Source of the DNA: Streptomyces sp. NBC_00271
Lineage (GTDB): Bacteria > Actinomycetota > Actinomycetes > Streptomycetales > Streptomycetaceae
Direction: 5' to 3'
NCBI RefSeq assembly: GCF_036178845.1
Contig: NZ_CP108070.1
Coordinates: 496,001 to 560,000, forward strand
Length of the DNA: 64,000 bases
Made by a program: the position numbers and the translations under genes. Below, in pieces: positions 1 through 8,328 of this stretch. Below the pieces are notes generated by a model, which did no database searches, was not told the DNA's origin, and saw nothing but the letters and a program-made list of their open reading frames with translations. Each line of letters starts with the position of its first letter. The first letter of the stretch is position 1.

Positions 1-965
1 CTCGCCGCGAGAATCCGGGCAACTACCAGTGCTGGTACGGGCGTTGTGAGTACACCTCGGCCCGGATGAACACCTCCGGGAAGTTCTCCGGAACCTACGG
101 CCATGTCGAGGCGCGGATGAAGATCCCGCGCGGGCAGGGCATGTGGCCCGCCTTCTGGATGCTCGGCAGCGACATCGGACAGGTCGGCTGGCCGAACTCG
201 GGCGAGATCGACGTCATGGAGAACGTCGGCTTCGAACCCTCGACCGTGCACGGCACCATCCACGGACCCGGGTACTCGGGATCCGGGGGCATCGGCGCCG
301 CCTACTCCCTGCCGGGCGGCCAGGCCTTCGCCGACGCCTTCCACACCTTCGCCGTCGACTGGGCCCCCGACTCCATCAGCTGGTCGGTGGACGGCACGGT
401 GTACCAGCGGCGCACGCCCGCCGATCTGGGCGGCAAGACCTGGGTGTTCAACAAGCCGTTCTTCATGATCCTCAACCTCGCGGTCGGCGGCTACTGGCCG
501 GGCGACCCCGACGGCTCCACCGTCTTCCCGCAGCAGTTGGTGGTGGACGAGGTGAAGGTGACGACGAGCGACAGTTCGGGGTCCACCGGCGGCCCGATCA
601 CCGGGCTCGCCGGCAAGTGCGTGGACGTGGCCGGGGCGAACGCAGCCAACGGCACGCCCGTACAGCTCTACGACTGCAACGGCACCACGGCCCAGCAGTG
701 GACGGTCTCCTCCGACGGCACCATACGCGCGCTGGGCAAGTGCCTGGATGTCACCGGCAACGGCACGGCGGACGGCTCGACCGTACAGCTGTGGGACTGC
801 ACGGGCGGGCCCAACCAGAAGTGGGCCGTCAGCGCGGCCCACGACATCGTGAACCCGCAGGCCAACAAGTGTCTGGACGCGACGGGCAACAGCTCGGCCA
901 ACGGCACCCGGCTGCAGATCTGGTCGTGCTCGGGCGGCGCCAACCAGAAGTGGACCGTGAGCTGA
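1..965 (+). CDS. GH16 family beta-glucanase with C-terminal ricin-type lectin domain (5' partial)
   Basis: The frame is open from the left edge (first whole codon at 3), so the signal peptide and the start of the catalytic domain lie outside the window. The GH16 active-site signature GEIDVMENVG (E-x-D-x-x-E type, nucleophile and acid/base glutamates) is intact near codon 71 of the visible part, after a typical MWPAFWMLG strand. A Ser/Gly/Thr-rich linker (STGGPITG) leads to about 120 residues of ricin B-type beta-trefoil with three repeats, each with a Q-x-W motif (QQW, QKW, QKW). GH16 enzymes with such lectins are secreted endo-beta-1,3- or 1,3(4)-glucanases; exact substrate is not readable. 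The gene ends normally and is followed by a hairpin terminator. Confidence 0.93.
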   Translation, partial: RRENPGNYQCWYGRCEYTSARMNTSGKFSGTYGHVEARMKIPRGQGMWPAFWMLGSDIGQVGWPNSGEIDVMENVGFEPSTVHGTIHGPGYSGSGGIGAAYSLPGGQAFADAFHTFAVDWAPDSISWSVDGTVYQRRTPADLGGKTWVFNKPFFMILNLAVGGYWPGDPDGSTVFPQQLVVDEVKVTTSDSSGSTGGPITGLAGKCVDVAGANAANGTPVQLYDCNGTTAQQWTVSSDGTIRALGKCLDVTGNGTADGSTVQLWDCTGGPNQKWAVSAAHDIVNPQANKCLDATGNSSANGTRLQIWSCSGGANQKWTVS

Positions 966-1000
966 GATTCCGCCACGGGGGACGGGGGGAACGGGGGGAC

Positions 1001-1035
1001 GGGGGTCCGGTGGGGTTCGCCCCGGCCGGACCCCC
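1001..1035 (+). terminator. GC-rich hairpin behind the GH16 gene
   Basis: GGGGGTCCGG pairs with CCGGACCCCC, with an inner GGGG/CCCC pairing, 35 bases after the glucanase stop. There is no clear T-run, as is usual for Streptomyces terminators. Confidence 0.6.
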
Positions 1036-1559
1036 GTACGTGTCCCCCGTGCTCGGCGCCCGGGGCGCACACACCGCCGACTGTCCGCCCACGGCCTCCC
1101 ACCACGGGCGGACAGCGCCCGTCGGCGGCCGGTCAGCAGCCCATGGACCACATGCGCGATCCGTATGCAGACCCGTCGGCCCGGACTTCGTCAACCACTG
1201 ATCGAAAACTGGCGCATCCTCAGCCAGTGCTGTGCCCACCGGTCGGGATCCACAAGCTCGCCGATCACGTGTGTCGGAACACCTCCCGGCCGATCACGAT
1301 CGGCCGGGAGGCCCTGCACCGCCTACAGAGCCGCCGCAGGATGTCCTTCCACCATACGAAGACGTGAAAGGTGTCCCCGGATCCGGCCTTCGACGCCAAG
1401 CTCGCCCGCAGCGAATAGGCGCTCAACCAGCGTCCGGACCGCACTTTCGCCTTCGATGAGTTCGGCCCGCTCGGCATCCGCCCAACTGCCGATTCCTGCT
1501 GGGCCGAACGTCATGCCTCAGGTCCTGACAGATCTGGGCAATCGGACTTCCGAGCTCTC
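1036..1559. other. Non-coding stretch with a perfect hairpin and a possible transposase scrap
   Basis: No ORF here has convincing coding character. Plus-strand codons around 1195-1230 spell LIENWRIL, which resembles the C-terminal strand of DDE transposases (NWRIL motif), but it leaves frame within a few codons, so at most it is a short remnant. The 63-codon minus-strand frame at 1323-1514 is unsupported. Confidence 0.35.
1282..1311. terminator. 13-bp perfect inverted repeat, likely terminator
   Basis: CCTCCCGGCCGAT (1282-1294) and its exact complement at 1299-1311 enclose a CACG loop. It lies between the plus-strand glucanase and the minus-strand binding-protein gene and could end transcription from either side. 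Confidence 0.55.
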
Positions 1560-2672
1560 TCAGCCGGTGTGGAGGATCCGAAAGCGATCGGTTCGCGCCG
1601 GATCTCGATCAACGACTTGGACTGGCGTCCAGGCCCATTGCCACACGCTGATGCCTGGCGTGCGGGAGAACTGGATCTGCCCGCGGGTGCCTTCGACTGC
1701 GACGCGTGGCCAGGATGCGGCAGTGCGCGCCCGGTCCGCGCCGCGAGCACGCAGCACATCGGCGAGGACGGCGACCGTGTCGTAGCCCTCGAAGGCGACG
1801 AATGAGGGTGCTTCGCCCAGTCGCTCGCGGAGGGCCGTCTCGACTCGTGCACCGAGTGGGCTGAGGCACTCGGGCAAGTAGCGCAAGAACGGGATCGCGG
1901 CGCTGTCGTCGCCCAGCAACGTCGCCCATTCCGCGAACTCCGGTTGCCCTGCCGGTGCACCAATCATGACCTCGGCGAGGCGCTGGTCGCGGTGTACGGA
2001 CTTGACGATCGACACTGCCGGCTCGGGGTGGCCGACCAGCAGAAGGAGGGCTGTCGCGCGATTGTCGACGAGTTCGTCGCACACGGCCGTGGGGGCGAGC
2101 TCGCGCATGTCGAGTTCGATGACGGTGCCGCCGCGTGGAGCGAGGTAGTCCCGCAGAATGCGGGCCCCAGATGCCCAGTAGACACTCGGCTCGGCTGCTA
2201 CGGCGATTCGACTGTGGCCCGCGCCGAGAAGGAAGTCTGCGTAGATCCGCCAGCCGTGGGACTGTGCCGGGGCGAGGCGCGCGACCCATTCCGTCGGCTG
2301 TTCGGTGAGCGCGTCGAGAACCGCTGACGAGCAGAGGAACGGCAGGCCGAGGGCGTCGGCCCTGGCGGCAGCGGCACGCGCGACGACGCTGTGATACTCC
2401 CCCGCCAAGGCAGCCACGCCCAGGCGAGCCAATTCATCCACGGCCGCCGCGGCCCTCTGTGGATCGGCCGCGGTGTCTCGGACCACCAGCTCGAGTGGCC
2501 TTCCGACGAGCCCGCCGGCGTCATTGACTTCGCGAACGGCCAACTCGAGCCCAGCGAGCAAGTGTTGGCCTGCCTCGACCCAGCCAGGCCGAGACAGCGG
2601 AACGAGAGCGCCGATCCGGACGGATGACCCGTCAGTCCGCTCCGCTGCAGGCGGCGATGGTGGCGTATTCAT
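1560..2672 (-). CDS. Branched-chain-amino-acid-type (PBP1) substrate-binding protein without signal peptide
   Basis: 370 residues with the periplasmic-binding-protein type 1 pattern: IGALVPLSRPG at about 21-31, then GLELAVREVNDAGGLVGRPLELVVRD, the usual N-terminal lobe of LivJ/AmiC-like proteins, and a C-terminal lobe with SFVAFEGYDTVAVLADVLR. Family members bind small ligands for ABC import or act as sensors. The N-terminus is short and hydrophilic with no signal peptide or lipobox, and no permease or ATPase genes are nearby. That suggests a cytoplasmic ligand sensor, as in AmiC-like systems, or an orphan copy. The ligand cannot be predicted. The gene stands alone on the minus strand. Confidence 0.75.
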   Translation of the reverse strand: MNTPPSPPAAERTDGSSVRIGALVPLSRPGWVEAGQHLLAGLELAVREVNDAGGLVGRPLELVVRDTAADPQRAAAAVDELARLGVAALAGEYHSVVARAAAARADALGLPFLCSSAVLDALTEQPTEWVARLAPAQSHGWRIYADFLLGAGHSRIAVAAEPSVYWASGARILRDYLAPRGGTVIELDMRELAPTAVCDELVDNRATALLLLVGHPEPAVSIVKSVHRDQRLAEVMIGAPAGQPEFAEWATLLGDDSAAIPFLRYLPECLSPLGARVETALRERLGEAPSFVAFEGYDTVAVLADVLRARGADRARTAASWPRVAVEGTRGQIQFSRTPGISVWQWAWTPVQVVDRDPARTDRFRILHTG

Positions 2673-3058
2673 GCGTCGGCGTCTCCCGAGTGACGATTCG
2701 GTCGCAGTTCGCCCGGATCGCAGAGTGAACGTCAGTCTCGCCGAGAGTAGTCGAGCCGAGGATGGCCGACTTCGGCGCCCTGTTCCGTGGCCGTCAGCCG
2801 GCCATCGTGCCGCCGATCGAGCCCGAGGGGCTTCGGTCAGCTCTGCCGTAACAGATCCACCAGGAGTTGCCTAGGCTCGGCCACACCACATCGCTCCGCT
2901 CCGATGGCCCCCTCCGACCCGCCGCCGGATCCGCACATGCGCTGTACCGGCCGCCGGTCAACGGGGGTTCTACGCTTTCACTCGAACGTTGATCATGGCG
3001 GTGTGGGGAAGACGCTTCGTTGCGCCTCACGCCGGCCCGGGTGTGAGGAAGGGCCAGG
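2673..3058. other. Divergent intergenic region
   Basis: About 386 bases between the minus-strand binding-protein gene and the plus-strand response-regulator gene. I see no supported ORF or RNA gene; it presumably holds both promoters. Confidence 0.5.
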
Positions 3059-3769
3059 ATGGCCAATGCGGTCCGACATATCGGTACGCGTGTGGTGGTA
3101 ATAGAGAGCATTCCCCTGATTCTGGGCGGCTTACGTTCCGCGTTAGAAGATGGCGGGATCACCGTCGCCGCAGGGACCCACGACCCGCACGCCGGCGTGC
3201 GGGCGGTCCGGGAGGAGAAGCCCGATGTGGTCATCGTCGACCTCGACCTGCCCGGCCGCGCGGGAATCGGGCTGCTCCAGCAACTGCGTCGGCACTACCC
3301 GGCGCCGCGGCTGATCGCCTCGGTGTCCCCGGAGCACGACGACGACGGCCTGCTGCTCACCACGCTGATGGCGGGGGCCACGGGCTACCTGCTCAAGAAC
3401 ACGGAGACGGTGGACGTGCTGCGCACCGTGCGGGCCGTACAGCGGGGGTACGTCACGCTGGGACCGCGGGCCGGCGGCGAACTGTCCGCCCTCTTGGTGC
3501 GCCTGGCGGAAGCCGACGGCACGCTCCCGTTCCCGGCGCTCACGAACCGGGAGCGGGAAGTGCTGCGATTGGTCTCTCTCGGCTACGGAAACCGCCGCAT
3601 AGCGCAGGAGCTGTTCATATCGGAGAAGACCGTGCGCAATTACGTCTCGGCCATCCTGCCGAAAATTCATGTCTCCAGTCGGCTGGAGGCCATTGTGTCC
3701 GCACGGCTGGCCGGCCTGGAAACGGCCGAGCCCGGCTCCGGCTCCGGCTCCGGCTCCGCAAGTATGTAA
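3059..3769 (+). CDS. NarL/FixJ-type response regulator with atypical receiver pocket
   Basis: 236 residues. An N-terminal receiver-like domain (about 10-130) has the phospho-acceptor Asp in VIVDLDLPG (D61) and the conserved Lys in GYLLKN. The acidic pair expected after beta-1 (VDDHP) is E16-S17 in VVVIESIPL, so one of the two magnesium ligands is missing. A LuxR-type HTH follows (LTNREREVLRLVSLG through KTVRNYVSAIL, about 163-215). The tail is a Gly-Ser repeat coded by tandem ggctcc units. No sensor kinase gene is adjacent. It converges on the HExxH gene 63 bases away and is a plausible cluster regulator, which is inference from position. It may signal without conventional phosphorylation. 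Confidence 0.85.
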   Translation: MANAVRHIGTRVVVIESIPLILGGLRSALEDGGITVAAGTHDPHAGVRAVREEKPDVVIVDLDLPGRAGIGLLQQLRRHYPAPRLIASVSPEHDDDGLLLTTLMAGATGYLLKNTETVDVLRTVRAVQRGYVTLGPRAGGELSALLVRLAEADGTLPFPALTNREREVLRLVSLGYGNRRIAQELFISEKTVRNYVSAILPKIHVSSRLEAIVSARLAGLETAEPGSGSGSGSASM

Positions 3770-3832
3770 GGCGCAGCAGCGTAACAGCTGAACAGCCGTG
3801 GCCGACGGAACCGGTGCCTGGAGCGGGGAGTG

Positions 3833-5346
3833 TCACATGTCGTGGGTGATGAGGTCGGCTGCCACAAGCCGACGCACGCTGTCGCTCACCTGCCGGTCGA
3901 CCTCCTCCGAGTCGGCCGGGAGATCGACCGCTCGGGCGTAGGCCGTGCGTACCGAGCCGAGGTCACGCCCGTCACACAGGGAGTAGACCGTCCACGAGCG
4001 CGCGTTCAGCCAGTGCATTTGGGCCGACCGCGTGGGACTCACGACGAGTTGTCCCAGGCCGGGCAGGGCGCATGCGTCCACCGGGGTGATCCGCTGGACG
4101 ACGCCTCCTGAGGGAATCTCCGGCGGCTGCCACGGTTCCGCCCGCCGGATGGTCGCCGCGGCACGGTCATGGGGCCGCGGCGCGTCGCCGTCCACCAGAC
4201 GGAGTGCGGTGAGGAGCCAGCGGGCGAACCGGTGCCCGTTCTCGGTGAGCGCCTCCTCCGGCAGCGACAGCACACACTCGGCGAGGTAGCGGGCCCGTTC
4301 CGCGCTGGTCCGGTACTGCCCGCTACGGGCGGCGGGGGTGCCGGGGCTGGGCTCGTCGAGGTCCTCGACCGACGGGGGCGGGCCGAACCTCTCCCGGACC
4401 GCTTCACCGGCGGCGGCCGCCGCAGCCCGGAAGACGAGCAGGTGCACGTAGAAATGCAGGGCTACGAACACCCGGATGACCGTCCACGAACCGATCCGCC
4501 ACGGGATCGGGACGCGCTCGGTGGCGTTCTTGACCACCGAGCCCGTACGGAGCGCGTCGAAGAGCTTGAGGTGGGCGCCCTCGTGCAGCAGGCTTTCGGC
4601 GGCGAGCCACGGAGACGTGCAGCGTTCGGGCGCCAGCAGCACCGTCGAGGGGAGCGGGTCGCCGCCGGACATGGACTGCAGGGGGCCCTCTTCGCTCTCC
4701 CTGTGGGTGAAGCCCACCATGGTGACGTGCCCGAGTACACCGGCTCCCGCGGCGGGCAGCAGTGTCGCAAGGAGTTCCGCGCCCTCCCGCAGGACAGCGC
4801 GTACGTCGTCCTATCGACCGGGCCAGCCGCCCGGCCGTCGCCGAGCGCGCCACGGTACAGCTCCATGAGGCGCCCGGCCAGCATCTCCTGCGAACTGCCG
4901 TGTGGCGCCGGCTCGGTCAGCACCCAGGCGTCCCCGAGACCGGGCCAGGCACTCCGGTGCGGATGGGTGACGGCTTCGCAGGGCCCCATGGCGGGCGGAG
5001 CGTCCGCCGCCAAGGCCGGCACGTAACCGCTCACGTAGGAGCCGAACGAGCTGGGTCCGAGTCGGCCGCTCTCCAGTCGCGCGAGGTCGACCTCGAAGCA
5101 GTTGCGCAGCACGGGGTCGTACAGCAGCGGACGGAGGTGTTCGTCGGCCGCCGAAGCCGTTGTCCGCAGCACGTCCGCTGCTTCCCCGTCATGCCGCGCC
5201 AGCATGGTCAGGCCCAGCCGGAACCGGGCGAGGTTGCGCTCGCCGATGGCGGCGGAGTCGCCGAACTGCCGATCGGCGCAGAGCATGGTGTCGGCCTGCG
5301 CCACCTGGTCGGTGGCCGGCTCGGCGGCGGAAGGTGAAGCGGGCAA
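3833..5346 (-). pseudogene. HExxH-type peptide-modifying enzyme with PqqD-like C-terminus (one frameshift as read)
   Basis: Two minus-strand frames together make one protein of about 505 residues. The N-terminal half runs from a TTG start at 5346 (SD-like GAAGGAC upstream) to about 4811. The C-terminal half continues in another frame and has an in-frame TAG at 4813-4811 just where the first half takes over. A single missing base near 4800-4812 explains the break. The second half carries LLHEGAHLKLF, the HExxH metal motif of the mod_HExxH family. That domain, when fused to radical SAM enzymes of RiPP pathways, acts as an Fe/alpha-ketoglutarate peptide beta-hydroxylase. The last 85 or so residues (RSAQMHWLNARSWTVYSLCDG onward) have the PqqD/RRE winged-helix pattern that binds leader peptides. 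No radical SAM gene is present. The lesion may be sequencing error or real. Confidence 0.72.
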
Positions 5347-5393
5347 CGGGGACCGTCCTTCAGGGTCGGGCGCCGGACGTGGACATAAGTCAT

Positions 5394-5425
5394 CGGCACC
5401 GGGCCCTGTCTCGGGCCCGGTGCCG
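5394..5425 (-). terminator. 13-bp perfect hairpin between precursor gene and HExxH gene (attenuator-like)
   Basis: CGGCACCGGGCCC (5394-5406) and its exact complement (5413-5425) form a strong stem in the 96-base gap. Partial terminators here commonly set precursor transcripts above enzyme transcripts in RiPP operons, which fits this gene order. Confidence 0.7.
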
Positions 5426-5442
5426 ACGGGACGCGCCGCGCG

Positions 5443-5577
5443 TCAGGCGGTCCGGACCGCCTGGTACGACGGGAGCCAGGCGCGCTCCTCCGGGGCGTCG
5501 ACGGCAACCTCCGGGGCTTCGTCGTCGAGGTAGGTCTGCGGAGCCAGGTCGGGGGTCTCGATGTGGTCTACCAGCAT
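5443..5577 (-). CDS. Candidate RiPP precursor peptide, 44 residues
   Basis: The ATG at 5577 is preceded by an AAGGGAC Shine-Dalgarno at good spacing. The peptide begins MLVDHIETPDLAPQTYLDDE, continues with a strongly acidic stretch, and ends EERAWLPSYQAVRTA. An acidic leader of about 30 residues followed by a short, less charged, aromatic C-terminal tail is typical of a leader-core precursor. The gene sits directly upstream of the HExxH/PqqD-like enzyme on the same strand, separated by a hairpin, and divergent from an exporter. I do not recognise the core. Likely modified positions (His, Asp, Tyr, Trp or others) cannot be assigned. The open frame extends upstream of 5577, but the RBS and codon use favour this start. 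Confidence 0.62.
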   Translation of the reverse strand: MLVDHIETPDLAPQTYLDDEAPEVAVDAPEERAWLPSYQAVRTA

Positions 5578-5698
5578 GTCCGGTCCCTTCGGTCGTCTGT
5601 GGGCGGAGCAGGCCCGGGCAGGGCGGATGGCATCCTGCCCGGATGCGTCATTCTCCGGCACCCCGCGTCCCGCACCGATGGGACTGTTGTCCTGAATT

Positions 5699-7030
5699 TT
5701 GTCCCAAGCCCCGGCAGACACGCTGATGGGCTTACGCCTCAGGCGTAACGGCGGGCTGGTTCGCGGGGCGCCCGGCACTCTGCTGCCCGTGCCCTCCGCC
5801 CCCGACCTCGCCCCGCAACAGCGCGCCACCTATCGGGAAGTGCTGGCCGACCGGCGCTTCCGGCTGCTGTTCGTGACCCGGACCCTGACGGTCACGGCCG
5901 ACTCGCTGCGGATCATGACCCTTTCGGTGCTCGTCTTCGCGACGACGGGCTCACCCCTGCTGGGCGCCCTGACGTTCGGCGTCGGCTTCCTGCCGCAACT
6001 CGCCGGTTCACTCCTCCTCGGCTCGCTCGCCGACCGCGCCCGCCCGCGCCGACTCGTCACCGCGGGATACGGCCTCCAGTGTGCGGCGGCCGCCGTCATG
6101 GGGGTGGTCCACTTACCGGTGGCGGCCATCCTGGTCGTCATCGCCGTCGTGGCCTGCTTGACCCCCGCCTTCAGCGGCGTGACCAACCGACTCATCGCCG
6201 AGACGCTCACCGGTGACGCCTACGTCCTGGGACGCTCGTTGTCCAACATGTCCGCGTCCGCGGCACAATTGCTCGGCCTGGCCGGCGGCGGTGCCGCGGT
6301 CGAGCTCCTTGGCCCGCGGACCGCGCTCCTGCTCAGCGCGGGCGCCTACCTGGCCGCCGCGGTCGCCGTCCGCCTCCGGCTGCCCGACCTGCCCGCGCCT
6401 GAGCAGGCGTTACGGCACGGATCGCGGCAGGGCTTCGGCTCGGTGCTGCGCCATAGTTGGTCCGGCAACACGAAGCTGCTCGCCGAACGGAGGGTCCGCA
6501 AGCTCCTGCTCGCCCAGTGGCTGCCGCCCGCGTTTGTCGCCGGTGCCGAGAGCCTGCTCGTCCCGTTCGCGGGCGGTCGCGGCATGCCCGCCGGTTCGGC
6601 CGGACTGCTGCTGGCCTGTCTGCCGGTCGGCATGCTCGCCGGTGACCTGGCCGTCGGCCGCTTCGTGCGTCCCGCCGTACGGGAACGCCTGGTCGCCGCG
6701 CTGGTGGTGGTCATCGGCCTGCCGCTGACCGGCTTCGCGCTGGATCCGCCGTGGGCGGTGTGCGCGGGCCTCCTGCTGGTCACCGGAACCGGGTTCGCGT
6801 ACGCACTCGGACTCCAGCGCCCCTTCCTCGACGCGGTCCCGGAGGCCAGCCGCGGCCAGGCGTTCGGACTGCTCACCGCCGGACTGATGACGGTGCAGGG
6901 AGCGGGACCGGCTGTGTTCGGGGCCGTCGCCGAGTTCACCGACGTCGACGTGGCCATGGCGCTCGCCGGTATCTCGACGGTGTGCGTGGCAAGGTGTGTG
7001 GCCCCGTGGCGCACGGGACGCGGCCAGTAG
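5699..7030 (+). CDS. MFS transporter, probable peptide exporter or immunity pump
   Basis: 443 residues with about 12 predicted membrane segments and MFS hallmarks (GSLADRARPRRLV as the loop 2-3 motif). The start is placed at the TTG at 5699; ATG at 5726 or a later GTG are possible. It is transcribed away from the precursor gene with 121 bases between the two starts, so they likely share a bidirectional promoter region. DHA1/NRE-like MFS proteins in this position of small natural-product loci usually export the product; that role is inferred from context. The frame is intact, unlike the neighbouring enzyme. Confidence 0.85.
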   Translation: MSQAPADTLMGLRLRRNGGLVRGAPGTLLPVPSAPDLAPQQRATYREVLADRRFRLLFVTRTLTVTADSLRIMTLSVLVFATTGSPLLGALTFGVGFLPQLAGSLLLGSLADRARPRRLVTAGYGLQCAAAAVMGVVHLPVAAILVVIAVVACLTPAFSGVTNRLIAETLTGDAYVLGRSLSNMSASAAQLLGLAGGGAAVELLGPRTALLLSAGAYLAAAVAVRLRLPDLPAPEQALRHGSRQGFGSVLRHSWSGNTKLLAERRVRKLLLAQWLPPAFVAGAESLLVPFAGGRGMPAGSAGLLLACLPVGMLAGDLAVGRFVRPAVRERLVAALVVVIGLPLTGFALDPPWAVCAGLLLVTGTGFAYALGLQRPFLDAVPEASRGQAFGLLTAGLMTVQGAGPAVFGAVAEFTDVDVAMALAGISTVCVARCVAPWRTGRGQ

Positions 7031-7497
7031 GGCCGGACCCCTGTGGACCTGACGCCACGGCAACCGGGGGCTCAGCTGCACATCGAGCCGCAACTCGGCC
7101 TGCCCACCGAGGCGTTGGTGGGACGAGGTCACGGTGTCGGCGCTGGATGGTGCCCGAGGAACGATCAGGTACGGATGCCGAAGCCCAACCCGTGGAAGCC
7201 GGTGCAGGAGCGAGCACAGAGTTCTTGCGCAGGGCAGCGGCACTACCCGGACATGAACGGCACGATCGCCTGCGAGCATTGCACCATCACCCACGGCTGG
7301 AAACTGCCGTACCGTACTGCGGCCAGGAGCAGCTTCGTCGACGAGTACAGGCCACGAAGCACAACCAACGCGGAGCATCTCCGGAAACGGGCCCGCGTCG
7401 GGCACAACCCCGCCCTCGCCGCATGACCAGCACACTTCAAGAACCCAGCGCAGCAAATCGTGATCACGGGAGACGAACGAGTGCTAGCGTCGCCCGC
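7031..7497. other. Stretch with no confident gene
   Basis: A 127-codon plus frame (7043-7426) has one CxxC-like pair (CEHC), but no recognised family, no clear RBS and mediocre codon bias. I treat this as intergenic or decayed sequence. Confidence 0.4.
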
Positions 7498-8028
7498 ATG
7501 CCTGAACTGATCGCACCCACAGGCCGGTTGCATTCCTCATGGCTCGCGGCGCGTGACGAGTGGTCTCCAGGTGCCCACCAGGACGGGACGGGCCTGCGTC
7601 TCGCTCCTGATGCCGACCTCGACAACCCCGAGGTTTTCTCGGCGTGGGTCGAACGCCTGCGACAGCAGTCGGACAGGTCGGTTGCCGTCGGGGAGGAGCG
7701 CGTCCATGCGACCCATTGGTGGATCGTCGAGGGCGACAGCTATCTGGGGGCCGTTGATCTGCGGCACTACCTGAACGCCCTTCTGCTCGACATCGGCGGG
7801 CACATCGGCTACAGCATCCGGCCCTCCTTCCGGAGACGCGGCTTGGCTACCTGGGCTCTCGGGGCGGTTCTACCAGAGGCCCGTGCGCTCGGCCTGGATC
7901 GAGTCCTCGTCACTTGCGACGACGACAACGTCGCGTCGGCACGCAGCATCGAACGCAACGGTGGTGTCCTGGAGGACGTCCGCACAACCAACGCGGGCAT
8001 CAAGCGCCGCTACTGGATCACTCTGTAG
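7498..8028 (+). CDS. GNAT family N-acetyltransferase
   Basis: 176 residues from the ATG at 7498. The acetyl-CoA-binding motif A is visible as SIRPSFRRRGLATWAL (R-x-x-G-x-A type, about 103-118), preceded by the beta-4 strand HIGYSIRPS and followed by GLDRVLVTCDDDNVASARSIERNG, the usual helix-4 and strand-5 region with the N-x-x-S-x-x-x-I-x-x-N pattern. The size fits a single-domain GNAT of the type that acetylates small amines or protein N-termini; substrate unknown. Its 3' end overlaps the VOC remnant on the other strand by 11 bases. Confidence 0.85.
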   Translation: MPELIAPTGRLHSSWLAARDEWSPGAHQDGTGLRLAPDADLDNPEVFSAWVERLRQQSDRSVAVGEERVHATHWWIVEGDSYLGAVDLRHYLNALLLDIGGHIGYSIRPSFRRRGLATWALGAVLPEARALGLDRVLVTCDDDNVASARSIERNGGVLEDVRTTNAGIKRRYWITL

Positions 8029-8328
8029 GCACGTGCGCAACAGGTGTGGAGCTGTCGCTGCTTCGTCCGATTTCCTGGAGCGTGCAGGTGTTGCCGTCCG
8101 GGTCGGCGAAGTCGGCGAAGCTGGCGTAGTCCCGGCGGTCGGGGTCGGGGCCCGACGCCCAGTCGCCTGGATCGAGCAGGCCGAGTCCGGCGGAGTCAGC
8201 TGCCATACGCGGAAGTTGTCGGCCGGATGGTAATCGACGTCGAGGATGAAGCCGACCTGGGTGTAGAAGGCTGCGGCCTGGTCGACATCGCTGACCGACA
8301 GGGTGATCACTTCGAGCTGGTAGTCCAT
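8018..8328 (-). pseudogene. VOC (glyoxalase/bleomycin-resistance-like) protein with internal deletion and frameshift
   Basis: The first 50 or so codons from the ATG at 8328 (MDYQLEVITLSVSDVDQAAAFY then VGFILDVDYHPADNFRVWQL) are a normal VOC N-terminal module. In the next frame downstream comes the usual VOC ending RRDYASFADFADPDGNT followed by LQEIGR. The 40-50 residues that normally join these parts are missing and the frame changes at the join, so a deletion has removed the start of the second beta-alpha-beta module. VOC proteins bind a metal with residues from both modules, so no activity is expected. Its ATG overlaps the stop of the upstream gene (TGATG). Confidence 0.72.

Noticed and set aside
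1323..1514. 63-codon minus-strand ORF after the binding-protein gene
   Set aside because: Protein-like composition is weak and no family or RBS is visible.
7043..7426. 127-codon plus-strand ORF
   Set aside because: One CxxC pair but otherwise no domain, RBS or coding bias that I can support.
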